49,118 nucleotides of DNA from Bacteriovoracaceae bacterium (GCA_947446575.1 CANFHC010000025.1:1-49118); one strand, 5' to 3'. Shown: positions 17,781 to 26,344, counted from the stretch's first letter. A program made the numbers and translations. Notes: a model not told the origin generated them from the letters alone.

Positions 17781-19274
17781 ATGAAGAACACACTCTTTTT
17801 AATCGCCATCTTCTTATTGGTAGCATGTGCTAAGGAAGAATTTGCTGCGAATAAGGCCAGTCAAAATAGTGCAATCAATGCAGTTGCAAGCACCTCACTC
17901 ACTAGTTGTGCTCAACATACTTTAGTCAGTCCCAAAGTTGATATTTTAATGTTGTGGGATAATAGTTCCAGTGCTCTTTTTATTAACTCAGCAACAAAAG
18001 CTTCAATGGGTTCACTTATTTCCAGTGTTTCAGAGAAATTCGACTATCACATTCTTTCAGCACCTCTTATTTCTTCAAACAGCAATACGCTTAATGAAGC
18101 TTCTTTAATTTTAAAAGACTCAGCAAGTGTATCAGGAACAGCTTCGGGAATTGTAAAAACAAAAGACTCGGCTATTGCTTCACTGGGATTTTCTCAAGCA
18201 ACAGGATCAATGGAGTTTGGTGTAGATCGCGCGACAGCTATTATCGAAGCCAATAAGGCCAATGGAATTTTTAGATCAGATGCATATACAATTATCGTAT
18301 TAATGTCTAATGGTGATGACACAAGTTGTGAGCTCGCAACTGGATATAATTCTTGTGCAACAAAAGATTGGAATGCTTTAATAGATTCAAAAATTAATAA
18401 ACTTCTTTGCATACGCGGAAGTGCTCCTGGCATAAATTGTTCAGGAACGAGTTCATTAAATTCTACAATGATGAGATTTATAAATATCTCTGCCTTAACA
18501 AGCTGTTCAACTGGATTAGGCAAAGTTAACTCTCGCTATAGAAAAGTAGCAAAAACTATTTATGAGACAAACTATACAAATGGATGGCCGACATCGAATG
18601 ATAACTTAAATCCATTCGTAAGTGGTGGTGTAGCCTACCCTGATAACTACGATATCTGCTCAATCGATTTCAATCATATCTTTGATGGAGTTAATACCGC
18701 GATCAAGCAAACTCTCGTCAAACACGTTTACGATTTCTGGCCTGTGGCCGGAACTAATGACTCTGTAGATGCGACAACTCTTGTAGTTCGTAAAACAGAT
18801 GGTACGGTTCTTACTCACCAAGCAGATGGTTCAACTCCGGCCAATGGTTACACATTTATTGGAAACCAAGTTAACCACAGCACTCGTAGCTTTCCGACGG
18901 CTGGAGAGAATTTCACAGGTAAAATGATTCAACTTTTTGGATCTAACGGAGCTGATAAAGTTATTTATCCAGAATGCTTAAGCATTACCTACAATACTTT
19001 CAAGGCCCATTACGGATATATTTATTTGCAAAATGGTAAGCCCGATGTCACGACGATAGAAGTTTATGTAAACGGAGTTAAGGTTGTTCAAAACGCAACC
19101 AATGGTTGGGATTATTTAGGATTGCAGTTTACTTCTGCACTAGATGCCAATTACAAAGTTGCCAATCTTCCTAACGGAACGACATCAGGATATTTCCTAA
19201 GATTAAATGGAACAGCAAAATTTGATAATACTAACAGTTCTTCTGTAACTGTGTATTACACTTCTGCACCGTAA
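17781..19274 (+). CDS. vWA-like lipoprotein with duplicated C-terminal beta domain
   Basis: About 497 residues. The ATG at 17781 is chosen because it begins a clean lipoprotein signal (MKNTLFLIAIFLLVAC, Cys16) and follows an AAAAGG ribosome site; an upstream ATG at 17724 would bury that signal. Residues about 55-200 have von Willebrand A character: DILMLWDNSSSA supplies DxSxS, and TIIVLMSNGDD stands where TDG is normal, so the metal site is partly degraded. The last 190 residues contain two similar beta units, one starting TTLVVRKTDGTVL and one starting TTIEVYVNGVKVV. Both run through a (N)G-W/Y-F/L-G-Q segment to a GK/LxLNG-like strand. It is probably a surface-attached adhesion or binding protein, which is inference. 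It converges with the next gene after 15 bases. Confidence 0.82.
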   Translation: MKNTLFLIAIFLLVACAKEEFAANKASQNSAINAVASTSLTSCAQHTLVSPKVDILMLWDNSSSALFINSATKASMGSLISSVSEKFDYHILSAPLISSNSNTLNEASLILKDSASVSGTASGIVKTKDSAIASLGFSQATGSMEFGVDRATAIIEANKANGIFRSDAYTIIVLMSNGDDTSCELATGYNSCATKDWNALIDSKINKLLCIRGSAPGINCSGTSSLNSTMMRFINISALTSCSTGLGKVNSRYRKVAKTIYETNYTNGWPTSNDNLNPFVSGGVAYPDNYDICSIDFNHIFDGVNTAIKQTLVKHVYDFWPVAGTNDSVDATTLVVRKTDGTVLTHQADGSTPANGYTFIGNQVNHSTRSFPTAGENFTGKMIQLFGSNGADKVIYPECLSITYNTFKAHYGYIYLQNGKPDVTTIEVYVNGVKVVQNATNGWDYLGLQFTSALDANYKVANLPNGTTSGYFLRLNGTAKFDNTNSSSVTVYYTSAP

Positions 19275-19289
19275 ATTTAAGAATATTTT

Positions 19290-20339
19290 TTAACGAACTG
19301 GTTGCGCCTTCGCATCGTTTACTCGATTGAGGGCGTTCATGAAACGCACGACTGGAAACATTGTTCGCACGTAATCTAAATTAAGAAGCGTCGTCACTCT
19401 TCCACTATCTTCCATTTTATACTCGCCACAAAACTTTGCTTTTTGTGCACCTTGGAAATCTTCCAAGGAAATGGCAATATTGTATTCTTTAAAATAGCTA
19501 ACAACAGCGGTGAGATCTACTTCAACTTTTCCACCTTCTGGCTGAAGACTTACTGCTTGCTCCATTACTTTAATAAGAAATTTTTCACATTTATTTGAAA
19601 TAAGAAGTTTTTTATCATCCTTCATCGATCTTTGCGTATTAAAAAAAACTTGAAAAATTCTCAGCGTTTCAGGCTCTTTTATTAACAAATTTTTTGGAGA
19701 TCCGTCAGCATCCATTGCCACTTCAATAATTTTTTCTGTTATTAAGAGTTGAACGAATTCTTCTAATTTCGCTTCATTGACGGTGAAAATTTCCACTGCG
19801 TAATTTTTGAGCTTGCTCATGTGCAAAACCCATTTTCCCTCTTTGCTTTCTCCTAAACTTTTAAAACATAAAAATAAGAGAGACAAAATTTTTACGACAT
19901 CCGCAGATTGAAAAAATTTAAACTCTCCGGAAAATCCTATTGAATTGTTTTCAAGAGCTTTTACTTTCTCGTTACTTTTGCGAAGTCTTTCTGCCAGAGT
20001 GTTGATCAAAGTTTTGAACCACGGGTTTAGTGCCGCCATCGTTTTTTCAAGAGCGGTAAAAGAAATTTCGATAACTTCTGTATAAGCAATTGCTGCTGCT
20101 GAAGCACTTCTTTTTTTGGAATCGGGATCAAAATATGACATCTCGCCTAGCACCTCTCCAGAGCGAAGAACAGCGAGTTCAATAAAACCTTTTCCTTTGG
20201 GACGAAAAAGTCTGAGTTGACCTTTTTGAATAATATACATTGAAACAGCTGGATCCCCTTCATTGAAGAGAAGTTCCCCGGGTTGCAATGCTTTGATACC
20301 CGATTTTTTCTGTGTCGATCCAGCTGTCGTTACTGTCAT
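19290..20339 (-). CDS. Cyclic-nucleotide-binding domain protein
   Basis: 349 residues, soluble. Residues about 15-125 form a Crp/cNMP-binding fold: LQPGELLFNEGDPAVSMYII, GQLRLFRP, then the phosphate-binding cassette VLGEMSYFDPDSKKRSASAAA, which keeps the Gly-Glu and the Arg before Ser-Ala needed to hold a cyclic nucleotide. A helix that resembles the dimer helix follows (TLINTLAERLRKSNEKVKALE). The C-terminal 220 residues are unfamiliar and contain no clear helix-turn-helix, so this is probably not a classical transcription factor. It has an AAGGA ribosome site and lies 37 bases behind the thiolase gene, which suggests shared transcription. Confidence 0.85.
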   Translation of the reverse strand: MTVTTAGSTQKKSGIKALQPGELLFNEGDPAVSMYIIQKGQLRLFRPKGKGFIELAVLRSGEVLGEMSYFDPDSKKRSASAAAIAYTEVIEISFTALEKTMAALNPWFKTLINTLAERLRKSNEKVKALENNSIGFSGEFKFFQSADVVKILSLLFLCFKSLGESKEGKWVLHMSKLKNYAVEIFTVNEAKLEEFVQLLITEKIIEVAMDADGSPKNLLIKEPETLRIFQVFFNTQRSMKDDKKLLISNKCEKFLIKVMEQAVSLQPEGGKVEVDLTAVVSYFKEYNIAISLEDFQGAQKAKFCGEYKMEDSGRVTTLLNLDYVRTMFPVVRFMNALNRVNDAKAQPVR

Positions 20340-20376
20340 TTAGAATCCTTCTAAATTATTTGCATATAAGTATATA

Positions 20377-21534
20377 TTAAAGTCTTTCTAGTATAAGCGA
20401 AAGGGCCTCTCCACCACCAATACAAATTGCGGCCATACCATATTTTGATTTCTTATTTTCCATAGCGGTCATAAGCGTCACAACAATTCTGGTTCCACTG
20501 CATCCTATGGGATGTCCCAAGCTCACACCGCCACCGTAGATGTTCACTTTATTATGATCTAATTTTAACTCTTTCATAGCAGCGAGTGCAACTATTGCAA
20601 AAGCTTCGTTAATTTCAAAAAGATCAATTTGATCAAGCTTTAAGTTAGCTTTAGATAGAGCTTTATTCATCGCCTCGATTGGTGCTGTTGTAAACCAAGT
20701 TGGGTTCCCTGCGTGACTAGCGTACGATACGATTTTAAATTTTGCGTGAGATTTATACTCTTCTCCACCAAGAACAACTGCCGCGGCTCCATCATTGATA
20801 GTTGAAGCATTCGCAGCTGTAATAGTTCCAGCTTTATCAAAAGCAGGCTTTAGCTGAGGCATTTTTTCAAAGTTTGCTTTCCCGGGCCCTTCGTCAGTTG
20901 AAACAACTACATCCCCTTTAGGACCTTTAATCGTAACAGCTGCAATTTCTGAATTAAAAATTCCATCTTTAATGGCCGCTTGAGCACGCTTAAAAGATTC
21001 AATAGAAAATGCGTCTTGCTCTTCACGATTAGAATATTTTGCCGCTGCTTCTTCAGCACAATTCCCCATCGGTCTATTTGTATACACATCCCACAGACCA
21101 TCCCATTGCATAGAATCTTTCATGGCCCCATCACCAAACTTGATTCCATTTCTAGAATTCATTAGTAGATGTGGTGCCATCGACATATTTTCCATTCCAC
21201 CTGCGATAACTAATTTGTTATCACCAGCTAGAATTGTTTGAGCTCCAGTAATAATTGTTTTTAATCCTGATCCGCATACTTTATTTAAAGTAGTGCAAGG
21301 AACTGATTCTGGAAGGCCCGCGAAGATCGCTGCCTGGCGAGCTGGAGCTTGTCCAACACCTGCCGCAACAACATTTCCCATAAATACTTCATCAACTTTT
21401 GAGGCTTCTATTTCAGCTTTTTTTAAAGCTGCCTCAATTGCCACTGCACCTAATTTTGGTGCCGAAACGCCAGAGAGTGAGCCCATAAAACTGCCATTTG
21501 GTGTACGTGCGCCTGAAAGAATATAAACACTCAT
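20377..21534 (-). CDS. Acetyl-CoA acetyltransferase (thiolase)
   Basis: About 385 residues. It catalyses reversible condensation of two acetyl-CoA to acetoacetyl-CoA, or thiolytic cleavage of 3-ketoacyl-CoA. The nucleophile Cys lies in TLNKVCGSGLK, the NEAFA box is present, and the second Cys/His pair is in GGGVSLGHPIGCSGTR and ICIGGGEA. The start is the ATG at 21534 (MSVYILSGARTP, the usual thiolase N-terminus), preceded by AAAGGAGA at good spacing; an ATG 18 bases upstream has no such site. With the crotonase, 3-hydroxyacyl-CoA dehydrogenase and acyl-CoA dehydrogenase encoded at 23379-26171 it completes a beta-oxidation or acetoacetyl-CoA cycle. Confidence 0.94.
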   Translation of the reverse strand: MSVYILSGARTPNGSFMGSLSGVSAPKLGAVAIEAALKKAEIEASKVDEVFMGNVVAAGVGQAPARQAAIFAGLPESVPCTTLNKVCGSGLKTIITGAQTILAGDNKLVIAGGMENMSMAPHLLMNSRNGIKFGDGAMKDSMQWDGLWDVYTNRPMGNCAEEAAAKYSNREEQDAFSIESFKRAQAAIKDGIFNSEIAAVTIKGPKGDVVVSTDEGPGKANFEKMPQLKPAFDKAGTITAANASTINDGAAAVVLGGEEYKSHAKFKIVSYASHAGNPTWFTTAPIEAMNKALSKANLKLDQIDLFEINEAFAIVALAAMKELKLDHNKVNIYGGGVSLGHPIGCSGTRIVVTLMTAMENKKSKYGMAAICIGGGEALSLILERL

Positions 21535-21575
21535 AAAGTCTCCTTTTTCCATTGGTAAATTTAAAAATTGGAAAC

Positions 21576-21603
21576 ATTAAAACACACTCAACACTCGTTG
21601 CAA
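21576..21603 (-). promoter_or_regulatory. Predicted promoter of the thiolase gene
   Basis: Read on the minus strand, TTGCAA (21603-21598) and TTTAAT (21581-21576) are 16 bases apart, which fits sigma-70. The start would be near 21569, leaving a leader of about 35 bases that includes the AAAGGAGA ribosome site. The -35 hexamer is self-complementary and is shared with the opposite promoter. Confidence 0.45.
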
Positions 21604-21609
21604 ACGAGT
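21593..21609. promoter_or_regulatory. Palindromic candidate operator over a shared -35
   Basis: Perfect inverted repeat ACTCGTT-GCA-AACGAGT (7-base arms, 3-base centre) between the divergent thiolase and 21657 genes. It covers the TTGCAA hexamer usable as -35 in both directions. The size and symmetry fit a TetR-type operator such as those that control fatty-acid oxidation genes. The five T residues at 21611-21615 also allow a terminator reading, but no transcript from the left should need stopping here. Confidence 0.45.
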
Positions 21610-21627
21610 CTTTTTCCGGCTATACCT
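21598..21627 (+). promoter_or_regulatory. Predicted promoter of the 149-residue gene
   Basis: TTGCAA (21598-21603) and TATACC (21621-21626) are 17 bases apart on the plus strand. A start near 21633 leaves about 24 bases to the ATG at 21657, with AGGAG in between. Confidence 0.42.
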
Positions 21628-21656
21628 AAGCACATTAAAAACTATTAGGAGCTCCA

Positions 21657-22106
21657 ATGTTTTCTAGATTAGACCACGAAATCCCTGCAGTACTTTTCCC
21701 GAATGATTGGGCAGAGGGTTTAAAGCAAATTCTATTAAATATTTATGGTGATAAGTGTTTAAAAGACGATAGAACATTTGAGGTTTATGGTTTTTCATTT
21801 CCGAATGAAGTACTCATGATTATTTCGTATGTCGGAATGGATAAAATAACTTCACCTGTTACACTTTTTTTATCATCAGACTTAGCAGCTGCTACAAAGA
21901 CTGATGAAATCATTAACGACATGTTTGATTTTGCTGGGGTGTTTTTAGATAGCTATTTTGCCAAAGAGACAAGTGATGACGAAATATGGGAAGATTATGT
22001 TCTCGATTGGGAAGAAACTGAATTTAACGAAAAAAATTTTTTCTGCAAAGTAACGAGAGAAAATATCGGATTATCTATTCAAGCTAACTTACTTTTAGGT
22101 GAATAA
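21657..22106 (+). CDS. Hypothetical acidic protein
   Basis: This 149-residue soluble acidic protein has no recognised family. It looks alpha/beta: EVYGFSFPNEVLMIISYVG and VTLFLSSDLAAATKTDEIINDMF resemble alternating strands and helices, and the C-terminus (WEDYVLDWEETEFN, then KVTRENIGLSIQANLLLGE) is beta-like. A strong AGGAG ribosome site precedes the ATG. It is divergent from the thiolase gene and ends in a strong terminator shared with the convergent Lys-rich gene, so it is a single-gene unit. Function unknown. Confidence 0.72.
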   Translation: MFSRLDHEIPAVLFPNDWAEGLKQILLNIYGDKCLKDDRTFEVYGFSFPNEVLMIISYVGMDKITSPVTLFLSSDLAAATKTDEIINDMFDFAGVFLDSYFAKETSDDEIWEDYVLDWEETEFNEKNFFCKVTRENIGLSIQANLLLGE

Positions 22107-22116
22107 AAAAATTAAT

Positions 22117-22146
22117 AAAAAAAGGCTCCGATAGGAGCCTTTTTTT
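22117..22146. terminator. Bidirectional rho-independent terminator
   Basis: A perfect 13-base stem (AAAAAAAGGCTCC / GGAGCCTTTTTTT) with a GATA loop. A and T runs on both sides let it stop transcription from the plus-strand gene ending at 22106 and the minus-strand gene ending at 22151. Confidence 0.93.
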
Positions 22147-22150
22147 ATAT

Positions 22151-23317
22151 TTAATCGTCAAATGACGGCTTAACAACTTTAGTTTCAAACGCGATATCTT
22201 GATCATCGTCTAATAATTCATCATCATCAAATGCATCAATTTCAGCTTCATCAGTTTCAATGTCGAGATCTTTTAACACGTGATTAAATGCTTTATCGTC
22301 AGCTAGATCGTGAATAATTGTTTCGATATATTTCATCGGATACTTGCGAACAAGTTCTTCGATGATTTTAGCAAGACGCCCTTCTGAAAGAATCAGTTCT
22401 TTCTTCTTCACATCTTTCCAAAGTTTAATGTAATGGTAACGACAGTATCCTGAAGTCGTAGCTGGGTTATCACAACCTCTTACCACACACTCATCAGATT
22501 CAACTTTAAAGAGTTCCATACTTCTTATCGAATTGAACACTTCATCAATTGAGAAATCTTCGGCTAAAGCCAGAATTTCCTCTGCAAGATTTTCTTTAAT
22601 ATCATCATCAAGACCAGATTTACTTTTCTTTCTTACTGGAACGACTTCTTCTTCGATATCTTCATCGAAAACCATTTTTACTTTTTTCGGTGCAGCGGAC
22701 TCAAGATCATCTTCTTCTTCGTCTTCGTCTTTGCGAGGTTTCCCTGCTTCTTCTTCCATTTCTTCTTCAAAACTTAAGTTCTTTTTTCCTTTCGCTTTTA
22801 GAAGTTCTTTCTCTTCTTTTTTTGATAATTTCTTTGGTGGTTTTGCGGCTTCAATTGCAGCTTTTTTTGCAGCTTTTTCTGCAGCTTTCATTTCAGCTTT
22901 TGAAATTAATGGAGCTGCTTTAACAGGAGCTTCTTTTTTTGAAGTTACTTTCGGAGCAACAACATTTTTTGATGTTTTTACTTCTACTTTTGCTGGAGCT
23001 TTTGTTTTTACAGGGGCCGGTGCTGTTTTTTTCACTAGTCCCTTTTTTACTGCTATTTCTTTTTTTGCAGCTTTCATGGCCACAGCTTTTTTACTCGCTG
23101 CAATTTTATCCTGAATTTTTTTCTGAATATTTTTTTGTGGAGCTTTAGCTTTTAAAGTGGCTTTTACTGCAGGTTTTGCAACAGCTTTTTTGGCCACTGG
23201 TTTTGCAACCACTTTTTTAGCCGCAGGTTTAGCTGCCGCTTTTTTTGCAGATTTAGCAGGTGCCGATTTTTTGGCAGGCGCCGCTTTTTTGCTTGCTGGT
23301 TTTGCAGGCTTCTTCAT
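22151..23317 (-). CDS. Lys/Ala/Pro-rich histone-H1-like protein with C-terminal Cys/His motif domain
   Basis: About 388 residues. The N-terminal half is a low-complexity tail of AKK, PAKK and KKAVAK repeats typical of histone-H1-like or AlgP/HU-tail proteins and probably binds DNA or RNA. The middle (about 190-250) is acidic (FEEEMEEEAGKPRKDEDEEEDD). The last 130 residues are folded and carry C-x4-C-x9-C-x2-H (CVVRGCDNPATTSGYCRYHY), then a WKDVKKKELILSEGRLAKIIEELV helix, then an acidic tail. The start is the ATG at 23317 (MKKPAKPAS) with GGAG upstream; a TTG at 23347 is possible. It lies behind the acyl-CoA dehydrogenase gene by 61 bases. A nucleoid or RNA-associated role is inference. Confidence 0.82.
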   Translation of the reverse strand: MKKPAKPASKKAAPAKKSAPAKSAKKAAAKPAAKKVVAKPVAKKAVAKPAVKATLKAKAPQKNIQKKIQDKIAASKKAVAMKAAKKEIAVKKGLVKKTAPAPVKTKAPAKVEVKTSKNVVAPKVTSKKEAPVKAAPLISKAEMKAAEKAAKKAAIEAAKPPKKLSKKEEKELLKAKGKKNLSFEEEMEEEAGKPRKDEDEEEDDLESAAPKKVKMVFDEDIEEEVVPVRKKSKSGLDDDIKENLAEEILALAEDFSIDEVFNSIRSMELFKVESDECVVRGCDNPATTSGYCRYHYIKLWKDVKKKELILSEGRLAKIIEELVRKYPMKYIETIIHDLADDKAFNHVLKDLDIETDEAEIDAFDDDELLDDDQDIAFETKVVKPSFDD

Positions 23318-23378
23318 ACCTAAATTCTCCAATATTTTTTTTATCAATTAAATACCTTCGCGTTAAATCAAGTCAAGA

Positions 23379-24524
23379 CTATAAGCCCTTTAGCTCATTA
23401 GCTGCAATGACAATTCTTTGAATTTCAGATGTCCCTTCATAAATTTCAGTAATTTTAGCATCTCTAAAGTGACGTTCTACGGGATATTCCTTGCTGTAAC
23501 CATTTCCCCCTAAAACTTGAATCGCTTTAGTCGTGATCGACATACAAGACTCTGAAGCAAAAAGTTTTGCTTGAGCCGCTTCTTTCGAATAAGGTAGCCC
23601 ATTATCTTTTAAAAAACTCGCATTCATAATTAAAAGTTTAGAAGCTGCAATTTTTGTCGACATGTCAGCTAACATAAATTGAATAGCTTGAAGTTCAGAA
23701 ATTGGCTTTCCGAACTGGATGCGTTGTTTTGAATACTCTTTAGCGTATCTAAAAGCGGCTTCAGCAATTCCTAGTGCTTGAGCTGCGATTCCAATGCGTC
23801 CGCCATCAAGAGTTGAAAGAGCTACACCAAAGCCTTTTCCAACAACACCAATAACATTTTCTTTTGGAACACGAACTTTATCTAACCAAATTTGAGCTGT
23901 ACTAGAGCCCTTAATTCCCAATTTTTCTTCAACTTTTTGAACGCTAAATCCTGCAGAATTAGTCTCAACTATAAATGCTGTTACGCCCTTGTGATCTGTT
24001 GTCTTAGTCGTTTTTGCCATAACAATGGCAATCCCGGCATCTCGACCGTTCGTGATCCAATTTTTAACTCCAGAAATTTCGTAATAATCACCCTTATCTT
24101 CTGCAAAAGTAGTCAATCCACCAGGATCAGAACCAGCGTTAGGCTCTGATAAGCAGAAACATCCAATCACTCCACCGCTAGCAAGTTTTGGGAGGTATTT
24201 CTGTTTTTGTTCTTCAGTTCCAAAATTTAGAATTGGCCACATACAAAGTGAGGTATGAGCAGAAATCAAAACGCCAGTTGAAGCACATCCGCGAGAGATT
24301 TCTTCGACAATTACTGCATATGAGGAGTAATCCATCCCTGCTCCGCCATATTCTTCTGGAATATAAGATCCCATAAACCCATTTTCAAATAGTTTATCAA
24401 TCAATGCTTGAGGTATTTTTTCGTCATGGTCGATGGCCCTAGCTAAGGGAGCTACTTCCGAATCAGAAAATTTAGAAACCATGTCGCGAATTTCTTTGTA
24501 CTGTGCTTCAAAAATTGATTGCAT
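23379..24524 (-). CDS. Short-chain (butyryl-CoA-type) acyl-CoA dehydrogenase
   Basis: This 381-residue FAD enzyme oxidises saturated acyl-CoA to trans-2-enoyl-CoA using ETF. All family segments are present: FCLSEPNAGSDPGG, WITNGRDAGIAIVMA, KLGIKGSSTAQIW, RIQFGKPISELQAIQFMLADM and QVLGGNGYSKEYPVERHFRD. Catalytic Glu363 is in the standard IYEGTSEIQ. The sequence has the look of bcd/ACADS-type enzymes. The ATG follows AAAGG and starts three bases after the crotonase stop, so crotonase and dehydrogenase are one transcript. It supplies the first step for the downstream hydratase and 3-hydroxyacyl-CoA dehydrogenase. Confidence 0.94.
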   Translation of the reverse strand: MQSIFEAQYKEIRDMVSKFSDSEVAPLARAIDHDEKIPQALIDKLFENGFMGSYIPEEYGGAGMDYSSYAVIVEEISRGCASTGVLISAHTSLCMWPILNFGTEEQKQKYLPKLASGGVIGCFCLSEPNAGSDPGGLTTFAEDKGDYYEISGVKNWITNGRDAGIAIVMAKTTKTTDHKGVTAFIVETNSAGFSVQKVEEKLGIKGSSTAQIWLDKVRVPKENVIGVVGKGFGVALSTLDGGRIGIAAQALGIAEAAFRYAKEYSKQRIQFGKPISELQAIQFMLADMSTKIAASKLLIMNASFLKDNGLPYSKEAAQAKLFASESCMSITTKAIQVLGGNGYSKEYPVERHFRDAKITEIYEGTSEIQRIVIAANELKGL

Positions 24525-24526
24525 AA

Positions 24527-25330
24527 CTATTTACCTTTGAAATTTGGAATTCTTTTTTCTAAAAAGGCTCGAGTCCCTTCACGCATATCTTCCGAAGTGA
24601 ATATACCTGAAAACTGTCTCTTCTCTAGCTGTAATCCTTCAGTGGTAGTTAAGTCAATACCTTCGTTCATAACTTTTTTCGCAATTGACACTGCAAAAGA
24701 AGAATTCGTCGAAATGGCCTTAAGTGTCTTAATTGCTTCAGCCAACATTTCAGCTTTAGTAGCAAAGGTTTTAAGGACAAGTCCCAATGATTGAGCTTCA
24801 ACAGCTGTTACATTTCTTCCAGTGTAAATAATTTCTTTCGCATGATTTCTTCCTACTAATTTAGCTAAACGTTGTGTTCCACCAAATCCTGGAATTAATC
24901 CTAATTTAACTTCTGGTTGACCAAAAAGAGCATTGTTAGTTGCATAAATAAAATCGCAGCTCATGGCCATTTCACAACCACCACCTAAAGCAAATCCATT
25001 CACACAAGCAATAACAGGAATTTGAAGTGTTTCCAAAAGAACAGATACCTGTTGCCCTAGATGCCCTAGAGTATATGCATCACTAGCAGTCATATCACTC
25101 ATTTCAAGAATATCTGCCCCAGCGATAAAAGCCTTTTCGCCTTCGCCCGTAACAATCAACCCTTTAATCGCAAAAGTTTCATCTTTTTTAAGCTCAGTTA
25201 GAACTTCTTTTAACTCGCTTAAAAGTTCAACATTAAGTGCATTTAACTTTGTAGGTCGATTAATAGTAATAGTCGCAAAAGATTCTGCAACTTCAATTTT
25301 TAGTGTGCTCCATTCTTTATTTATATTCAT
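24527..25330 (-). CDS. Enoyl-CoA hydratase (crotonase)
   Basis: About 267 residues; hydrates trans-2-enoyl-CoA to 3-hydroxyacyl-CoA. The oxyanion-hole [11 protein letters not shown] and the [16 protein letters not shown] segment are present. Both catalytic glutamates are found, in GGGCEMA and in [20 protein letters not shown]. The start is the ATG at 25330 ([10 protein letters not shown]), with GGGAGAGG upstream; an in-frame ATG at 25375 would make a long unusual N-terminus inside the neighbouring gene. It overlaps the end of the 3-hydroxyacyl-CoA dehydrogenase gene by 14 bases, indicating translational coupling. Confidence 0.94.
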   Translation of the reverse strand: MNINKEWSTLKIEVAESFATITINRPTKLNALNVELLSELKEVLTELKKDETFAIKGLIVTGEGEKAFIAGADILEMSDMTASDAYTLGHLGQQVSVLLETLQIPVIACVNGFALGGGCEMAMSCDFIYATNNALFGQPEVKLGLIPGFGGTQRLAKLVGRNHAKEIIYTGRNVTAVEAQSLGLVLKTFATKAEMLAEAIKTLKAISTNSSFAVSIAKKVMNEGIDLTTTEGLQLEKRQFSGIFTSEDMREGTRAFLEKRIPNFKGK

Positions 25331-26171
25331 AAAATCCTCTCCCTGATTTGCGTCCCATTCTTCCGGCCAATACATATTTTTTTAACAGCGGACACGGACG
25401 GTATTTTGTGTCTCCCAATCCTTCATTTAAAACATTCATAATCGCTAAGCACGTATCAAGTCCAATAAAATCTGCCAACTCTAGTGGCCCCATTGGTTGA
25501 TTTGTTCCTAATTTCATTGCTTGATCAATGTCAGAAACAGACGCTACACCTTCATAAAGCGCGTATACCGCTTCGTTAATCATAGGCATTAGGATTCTAT
25601 TGACTGCAAATCCTGGAACGTCATTGGCGCGAACAAAGACCTTTCCCATCTTCTCAGCAACTGCTGCCACTGTATTAAAAGTTGCATCACTTGTCTCAAG
25701 CCCTCTGATGCCTTCAACTAACTTCATTACCGGAACTGGATTCATAAAATGCATTCCTGCTACAAGTTCAGGACGCTTAGTAACGGCTGCAATCTCAGTA
25801 ATCGAAATCGAAGAAGTATTAGTCGCTAATATAGCGCCAGCTTTAGCTACTTCATCTAATTTCTTAAAAATATCAAATTTAATGGCCTTATTTTCTGTAG
25901 CCGCTTCAATTAAAAGGTCACAGGTTTTAAATGATGATATTTCAGCAGAAGTTGAAATCATGCTCATCGTTTTTGTCACAAAGGCTTCATCCCACTTTGC
26001 TTTTTCGACCCCTTTTTTTAATTGGGCTTCGATAAACTCCACCCCTTTTTTCAAACCTTCTGGAGATACGTCGTAAATTTGGACTTGAAAGCCAGACATA
26101 GCAGCTACTTGAGCGATTCCTCGTCCCATTTGCCCTGCGCCAACAATCCCAATGCTTTGGATATTTTGCAT
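25317..26171 (-). CDS. 3-hydroxybutyryl-CoA dehydrogenase
   Basis: 284 residues; NAD(P)-dependent interconversion of 3-hydroxyacyl-CoA and 3-ketoacyl-CoA. The Rossmann [17 protein letters not shown] is at residues 7-23. The catalytic region is intact: [13 protein letters not shown], then [17 protein letters not shown] with the catalytic His, and the closing KSGRGFYEY. The stand-alone 284-residue form is the short-chain Hbd type, not the fused FadB type. First gene of a leftward operon hbd-crotonase-acyl-CoA dehydrogenase, with AGAGG ahead of the ATG. Confidence 0.95.
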   Translation of the reverse strand: MQNIQSIGIVGAGQMGRGIAQVAAMSGFQVQIYDVSPEGLKKGVEFIEAQLKKGVEKAKWDEAFVTKTMSMISTSAEISSFKTCDLLIEAATENKAIKFDIFKKLDEVAKAGAILATNTSSISITEIAAVTKRPELVAGMHFMNPVPVMKLVEGIRGLETSDATFNTVAAVAEKMGKVFVRANDVPGFAVNRILMPMINEAVYALYEGVASVSDIDQAMKLGTNQPMGPLELADFIGLDTCLAIMNVLNEGLGDTKYRPCPLLKKYVLAGRMGRKSGRGFYEYK

Positions 26172-26216
26172 TTTAAACCTCTTTAGTAATTAAAATTTAG
26201 TAAGTAAAATCGGTAT

Positions 26217-26245
26217 ATGATACAAACAGGAGGCAAGATTCACAA
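26217..26245 (-). promoter_or_regulatory. Predicted promoter of the hbd operon
   Basis: On the minus strand TTGTGA (26245-26240) and TATCAT (26222-26217) are 17 bases apart. A start near 26210 gives a leader of about 39 bases. It lies inside the inverted repeat listed separately. Confidence 0.5.
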
Positions 26246-26258
26246 ATAAAACCTTGCC
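26232..26258. repeat. Inverted repeat overlapping the hbd promoter
   Basis: GGCAAG at 26232-26237 and CTTGCC at 26253-26258 form arms whose centres are 21 bases apart, about two helical turns. They flank the predicted -35 of the hbd operon, so a dimeric repressor site is possible. A weak hairpin followed by GTTTTTC on the plus strand is an alternative reading. Confidence 0.35.
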
Positions 26259-26344
26259 AAGTTTTTCAAATTAGAATAAAAAATGAATCTCATAAAAATT
26301 GCTAGTTGCAAAAGTTATAATATATCTAACGGTAGGAGTTTATT

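Noticed and set aside
22533-23351. Long open frames on the plus strand opposite the Lys-rich gene (Ser/Leu/Phe-rich translations)
   Set aside because: They are complements of AAA/GCx repeats in the real minus-strand gene. They have no ribosome sites and biased composition.
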